A DNA stretch of 64,000 bases from Nonlabens sp. MB-3u-79 (lineage in GTDB: Bacteria > Bacteroidota > Bacteroidia > Flavobacteriales > Flavobacteriaceae): contig NZ_CP025116.1 in NCBI RefSeq assembly GCF_002831625.1, positions 620,001 to 684,000 on the forward strand, written 5' to 3'. Below, one piece after another: positions 61,068-64,000 of the stretch. The notes below the pieces were generated by a model. The model had not been told where the DNA came from and searched no databases. It saw nothing but the letters and a program-made list of their open reading frames with translations. The position numbers and the translations under genes were made by a program. Within the stretch, counting starts at the first letter, position 1. The number at the start of each line of letters is the position of its first letter.

Positions 61068-64000
61068 TTATATGTTTCTCACTTTAATCTGATACATCAC
61101 GTTAGGATCAGTTCCCACTTCTTCTAACAGGTGATACATACGATCTTGTTTTTTTACTTCAAAGATCTCCGATTCCTTATCGTTGATATCACCAAAGGTG
61201 ATAGCTCCATTAGAACATGCGTTAGAACATGCCGTAGCAAATTCTCCATCTTTGATCATGCGACCATCTTTCTTAGCCTCCAAAATAGTCATTTGAGTCA
61301 TTTGAATACAAAGAGAACATTTCTCCATAACACCACGACTTCTTACCGTCACATCTGGATTGATCACCATACGACCTAAGTCATTATTCATGTGGTAATC
61401 AAATTCATCATTCCCATTGTAAAGGAACCAGTTGAATCGACGTACTTTATAAGGACAGTTGTTAGCACAGTAACGAGTACCTACACAACGGTTGTAAGCC
61501 ATGTGATTCTGACCTTGACGACCATGAGAAGATGCTGCTACTGGACAAACTGTTTCACAAGGTGCGTGATTACAATGCTGACACATTACCGGCATAAAAG
61601 ATACTTCTGGATTATCTGCTGGAATCTCCAACTCTCCAAAACCACCTAATGAACCATTGTCTCCAAATAATCCATCAAAACCATCTTTCTTATCTTCATC
61701 AGCTTCAAAACTATCAGTAGAAGAATAATACCTATCAATACGCAACCAGTGCATATCACGAGATTTTCTTACTTCTGATTTACCTACAACAGGCACGTTG
61801 TTCTCTGCATGACATGCTATAACACAAGCACCACAACCAGTACAGGAATTTAAATCTATAGACATATTAAAGTGATGTCCTACAGATCTATCAAAACTGT
61901 CCCAAAGATCAACATCTGGTGAAGTTACTGGGGTTCCAATGTGATTCAAAGAAACTTCAGGCATTGGATTAAAATCATCCTTATTACCCTTTCTATAAGT
62001 AGCCAAATCTGTCTCACGAATAATATCGCGACCCATCATGGTATTTTGTAATTGTGTACAAGCAAACTGGTGGTTTCCTCCAGCATCTTTAACAGTAACC
62101 GCTTGTACTGCAACGCCCTTCTTATAGAAAGGATATGCATTTATACCGGTCTGCATTTCTTCTTGAATGCCAGCAGTCTGTCCGTAACCTAAGGCAATTC
62201 CTATAGTTCCAGCAGCCTGTCCTGGCTGAATAAGTGCAGGAAACTTTCTTTCCACACCATCTAGAGTTACTATTACATGAGTACCATCTAGGGCACCGTT
62301 AGCAACATTCTCATTCACAACACCTACCGTCCCGGCATCTGCTTGTGATATAGTAACGTAGTTATCCCAAGTTGTTCTTGTGATAGGATCTGGCAATTCT
62401 TGTAACCACGGGTTGTTTGCCATGCTACCGTCACCTAGTCCTGTTTTGGTATATAAAGTAAGTTCGTATCCAGAAGGTTTTTGAGCATTTGCCAAAGCAC
62501 TTAATGCAGCAGCATTACTAATTTCTTTCACTTCTCCTTCTGTAACCTTAACATCAGAAGCCGTTGTTGTATAAAAACCATCTTGTAACGACTGGTTCCA
62601 ACTCGCTCCAGCAGAACTGGTCGTTTCTTTTAGGAAATCCTTGTAAGATTGCTCATTACCTGACCACTTTAATAAAGTTTCCTGTAATTGACGTGTCTTA
62701 AATATAGTATTTATAGTAGGCTGTGTTAAGAACACATAACCTTTTTTAATTTCTGTATCAGCCCAAGACTCTAAGTAATGAGGAGTAGTTGCTACATAGT
62801 CTACTTTAGCAGCTGTTGCGTCCATTGAAGAAGCAAAAGATACGCTAAGAGCTACATTTTCTAAAGCTTTCGCGAAAGCGTCACTATCATTATAACTGTA
62901 CAAAGGATTTACACCAGCGATAAAGAGAGCACCCACTTTACCAGCGCTCATATCACTCACTAATTGATCTACTGATTTACGATCACCTTGACGAGTCATA
63001 ATAGGTGAAGCCGTATCAATAATAGAAGAATTCAAAGCTTCATTGATAGCAATAGTTAATTGTTGTGCTGCCTGATCAGGAATACCGCATAAAAGAACTC
63101 CATTTTTACCGGCTCTTTTTAAACTTATAGCAGTTTGATCAACAGATTTAGCAACTTTATCAGATAATGAAACATTTGCTCCACCACCAACAACTTTGCT
63201 ATAAAGAGCAGCAAGAATAAGCTTTTGCTCTGTAGGAGTAACCGGGTAACGCTTATCAGCGTTGGCACCAGAAAGAGTCAAGTTTGCCTCATATTGAATA
63301 TGATGAGACATCTTACCATTCTTAGGTACACGAGATTTTCCGTAACCTTTATCAAATCCTCCACCTTGCCAGTCGCCTACAAAATCAGCACCTACAGAAA
63401 CTATAGTCTCCGCATTTGTAAAGTCATAATCTGCAAGAGCTCTATTGCCGTATTTTGCCTCAAATGCATTTAACGCAGCATCTTCACTAACGGTGTCATA
63501 AGTAACTACGCGCACATTGCTATAAGTATCCTTTAGCTGAGCGATAATTTTAGACATCGATGGACTTGCATAAGTTTGTGCGAGCACCACTAATTCTTTA
63601 CCATTCAATTGAGCTAATTGAGCAGCAACTTGTTGATCAAGCTCTTCCCAAGTAGACTCCACTCCTTTAATCATAGGAGTTTTTAAACGGTTGTTATCAT
63701 ATAAAGACAACACAGACGCATGTACACGGGCATTTGCATTACCCCTAAAAGCAGCATCTCTATTGCTTTCTATTTTAATCGGACGACCCTCACGAGTTTT
63801 AACCAGTACACTTGCATAATCGTAACCATTTGCAATTGTAGTTGCATAATAGTTAGCCATACCAGGAATAATTTGCTCTGGTTGGTTTACATAAGGTACC
63901 GAGTAGATCACTGGACCCTCACATGCTGCCAGCGATGCTGCAGCTGTACTGAATCCAACATACTTTAAGAAATCACGACGTGAAGTATTTGATTCCTCCA
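61068..64000 (-). CDS. actB: Alternative complex III iron-sulphur subunit ActB, N-terminal end cut by the window
   Basis: The frame stays open to the right edge, so only the last 977 or so residues are seen. A twin-arginine motif SRRDFLKYVGF and a lipobox-like SLAAC come just inside the edge. The first 650 residues after this resemble a molybdopterin oxidoreductase-like domain without a pterin site, and the C-terminal region has four cysteine clusters (CTGCGACVIAC, CQHCNHAPCETVC, CANNCPYKVRRF, CSLCIQM), as expected for the ferredoxin-like [Fe-S] domain of ActB. AFAKA within ENVAL-flanking sequence comes from a palindrome copy. actC follows 27 bases later. ActA, the multihaem subunit, probably lies beyond the edge. 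Confidence 0.92.
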   Translation of the reverse strand, partial: EESNTSRRDFLKYVGFSTAAASLAACEGPVIYSVPYVNQPEQIIPGMANYYATTIANGYDYASVLVKTREGRPIKIESNRDAAFRGNANARVHASVLSLYDNNRLKTPMIKGVESTWEELDQQVAAQLAQLNGKELVVLAQTYASPSMSKIIAQLKDTYSNVRVVTYDTVSEDAALNAFEAKYGNRALADYDFTNAETIVSVGADFVGDWQGGGFDKGYGKSRVPKNGKMSHHIQYEANLTLSGANADKRYPVTPTEQKLILAALYSKVVGGGANVSLSDKVAKSVDQTAISLKRAGKNGVLLCGIPDQAAQQLTIAINEALNSSIIDTASPIMTRQGDRKSVDQLVSDMSAGKVGALFIAGVNPLYSYNDSDAFAKALENVALSVSFASSMDATAAKVDYVATTPHYLESWADTEIKKGYVFLTQPTINTIFKTRQLQETLLKWSGNEQSYKDFLKETTSSAGASWNQSLQDGFYTTTASDVKVTEGEVKEISNAAALSALANAQKPSGYELTLYTKTGLGDGSMANNPWLQELPDPITRTTWDNYVTISQADAGTVGVVNENVANGALDGTHVIVTLDGVERKFPALIQPGQAAGTIGIALGYGQTAGIQEEMQTGINAYPFYKKGVAVQAVTVKDAGGNHQFACTQLQNTMMGRDIIRETDLATYRKGNKDDFNPMPEVSLNHIGTPVTSPDVDLWDSFDRSVGHHFNMSIDLNSCTGCGACVIACHAENNVPVVGKSEVRKSRDMHWLRIDRYYSSTDSFEADEDKKDGFDGLFGDNGSLGGFGELEIPADNPEVSFMPVMCQHCNHAPCETVCPVAASSHGRQGQNHMAYNRCVGTRYCANNCPYKVRRFNWFLYNGNDEFDYHMNNDLGRMVINPDVTVRSRGVMEKCSLCIQMTQMTILEAKKDGRMIKDGEFATACSNACSNGAITFGDINDKESEIFEVKKQDRMYHLLEEVGTDPNVMYQIKVRNI
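62866..62879. repeat. Palindrome core inside actB
   Basis: A perfect 14-base core GCTTTCGCGAAAGC (left flank A instead of C) read as AFAKA in actB. Confidence 0.93.

Overview
The window is an AT-rich chromosomal segment from a member of the Bacteroidota, most likely a marine Flavobacteriaceae. The evidence is the combination of type IX secretion and gliding genes (sprA, porZ-like, remB-like), an alternative complex III/cytochrome oxidase operon, DUF4296 and DUF4271 proteins, SusC/Oar-like TonB-dependent receptors, and recurrent flavobacterial -7 boxes (TAnnTTTG) 5-45 bases upstream of starts. A 14-base palindrome, GCTTTCGCGAAAGC, recurs throughout the window; I associate such repeats with Nonlabens/Dokdonia-type genomes, but the genus is an inference. 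I see no prophage, insertion sequence, CRISPR array, rRNA or tRNA gene.

Layout. 1-2035: the tail of an Oar-like outer-membrane receptor, a small membrane protein and a SpoU methyltransferase. 2075-5419: mfd. 5695-8951: a two-gene unit of secreted proteins with shared C-terminal motifs. 9220-10796: a TspO-like membrane protein and pdeM. 10894-16301: a tightly packed porZ-like/recO/TonB-receptor unit. 16499-18851: gdhA and a divergent outer-membrane barrel gene. 18905-20534: trmB, a LysE exporter and an alkyltransferase-like gene, overlapping. 20604-23393: a glycosyltransferase whose 3' end overlaps a PhoR/PhoB-type two-component pair. 23394-23844 is the only gene-free stretch above 300 bases. 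23845-27287: a LuxE-like gene, tyrS and an epimerase. 27289-31291: a GT2/dihydroorotase/DUF4296 operon and a divergent DUF4271/hemD pair. 31408-35647: pckA, DUF423, a saccharopine-dehydrogenase-like gene, a decayed metallopeptidase remnant and a truncated haemoglobin. 35660-39513: remB-like and two TonB-type energy transducers. 39568-50719: vanZ-like, gcvH, the very large sprA, ruvA and a fused malic enzyme. 50872-53950: a ruvB/cytochrome P450 pair and a peroxiredoxin-like gene. 54022-64000: the ACIII (actB-F) and cytochrome oxidase (coxB, coxA) operon, cut at the window end.

How the genes fit together. The actBCDEF-coxBA operon makes the quinol:cytochrome c oxidoreductase and the terminal oxidase that consumes its electrons. 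pckA, the malic enzyme and gdhA connect C4 acids, pyruvate/PEP and amino acids, which suits growth on proteins or organic acids. sprA, the porZ-like gene and the remB-like gene belong to secretion and gliding at the outer membrane, while the TonB-type transducers and receptors serve uptake. mfd, recO, ruvA, ruvB and pdeM are repair genes scattered between them.

The least ordinary feature is the palindrome family: 11 perfect and two imperfect copies, nine of the 13 inside genes. In every intragenic case the reading frame is kept and yields AFAKA-like or RFRES peptides, including the signal-peptidase region of SprA. Other oddities are a metallopeptidase pseudogene tail, an alkyltransferase-like protein without its cysteine, six genes that appear to start with TTG, a 97-base tail-to-tail overlap, a heptanucleotide tandem repeat directly after a stop codon, and three neighbouring genes that all carry a TonB C-terminal-like domain.
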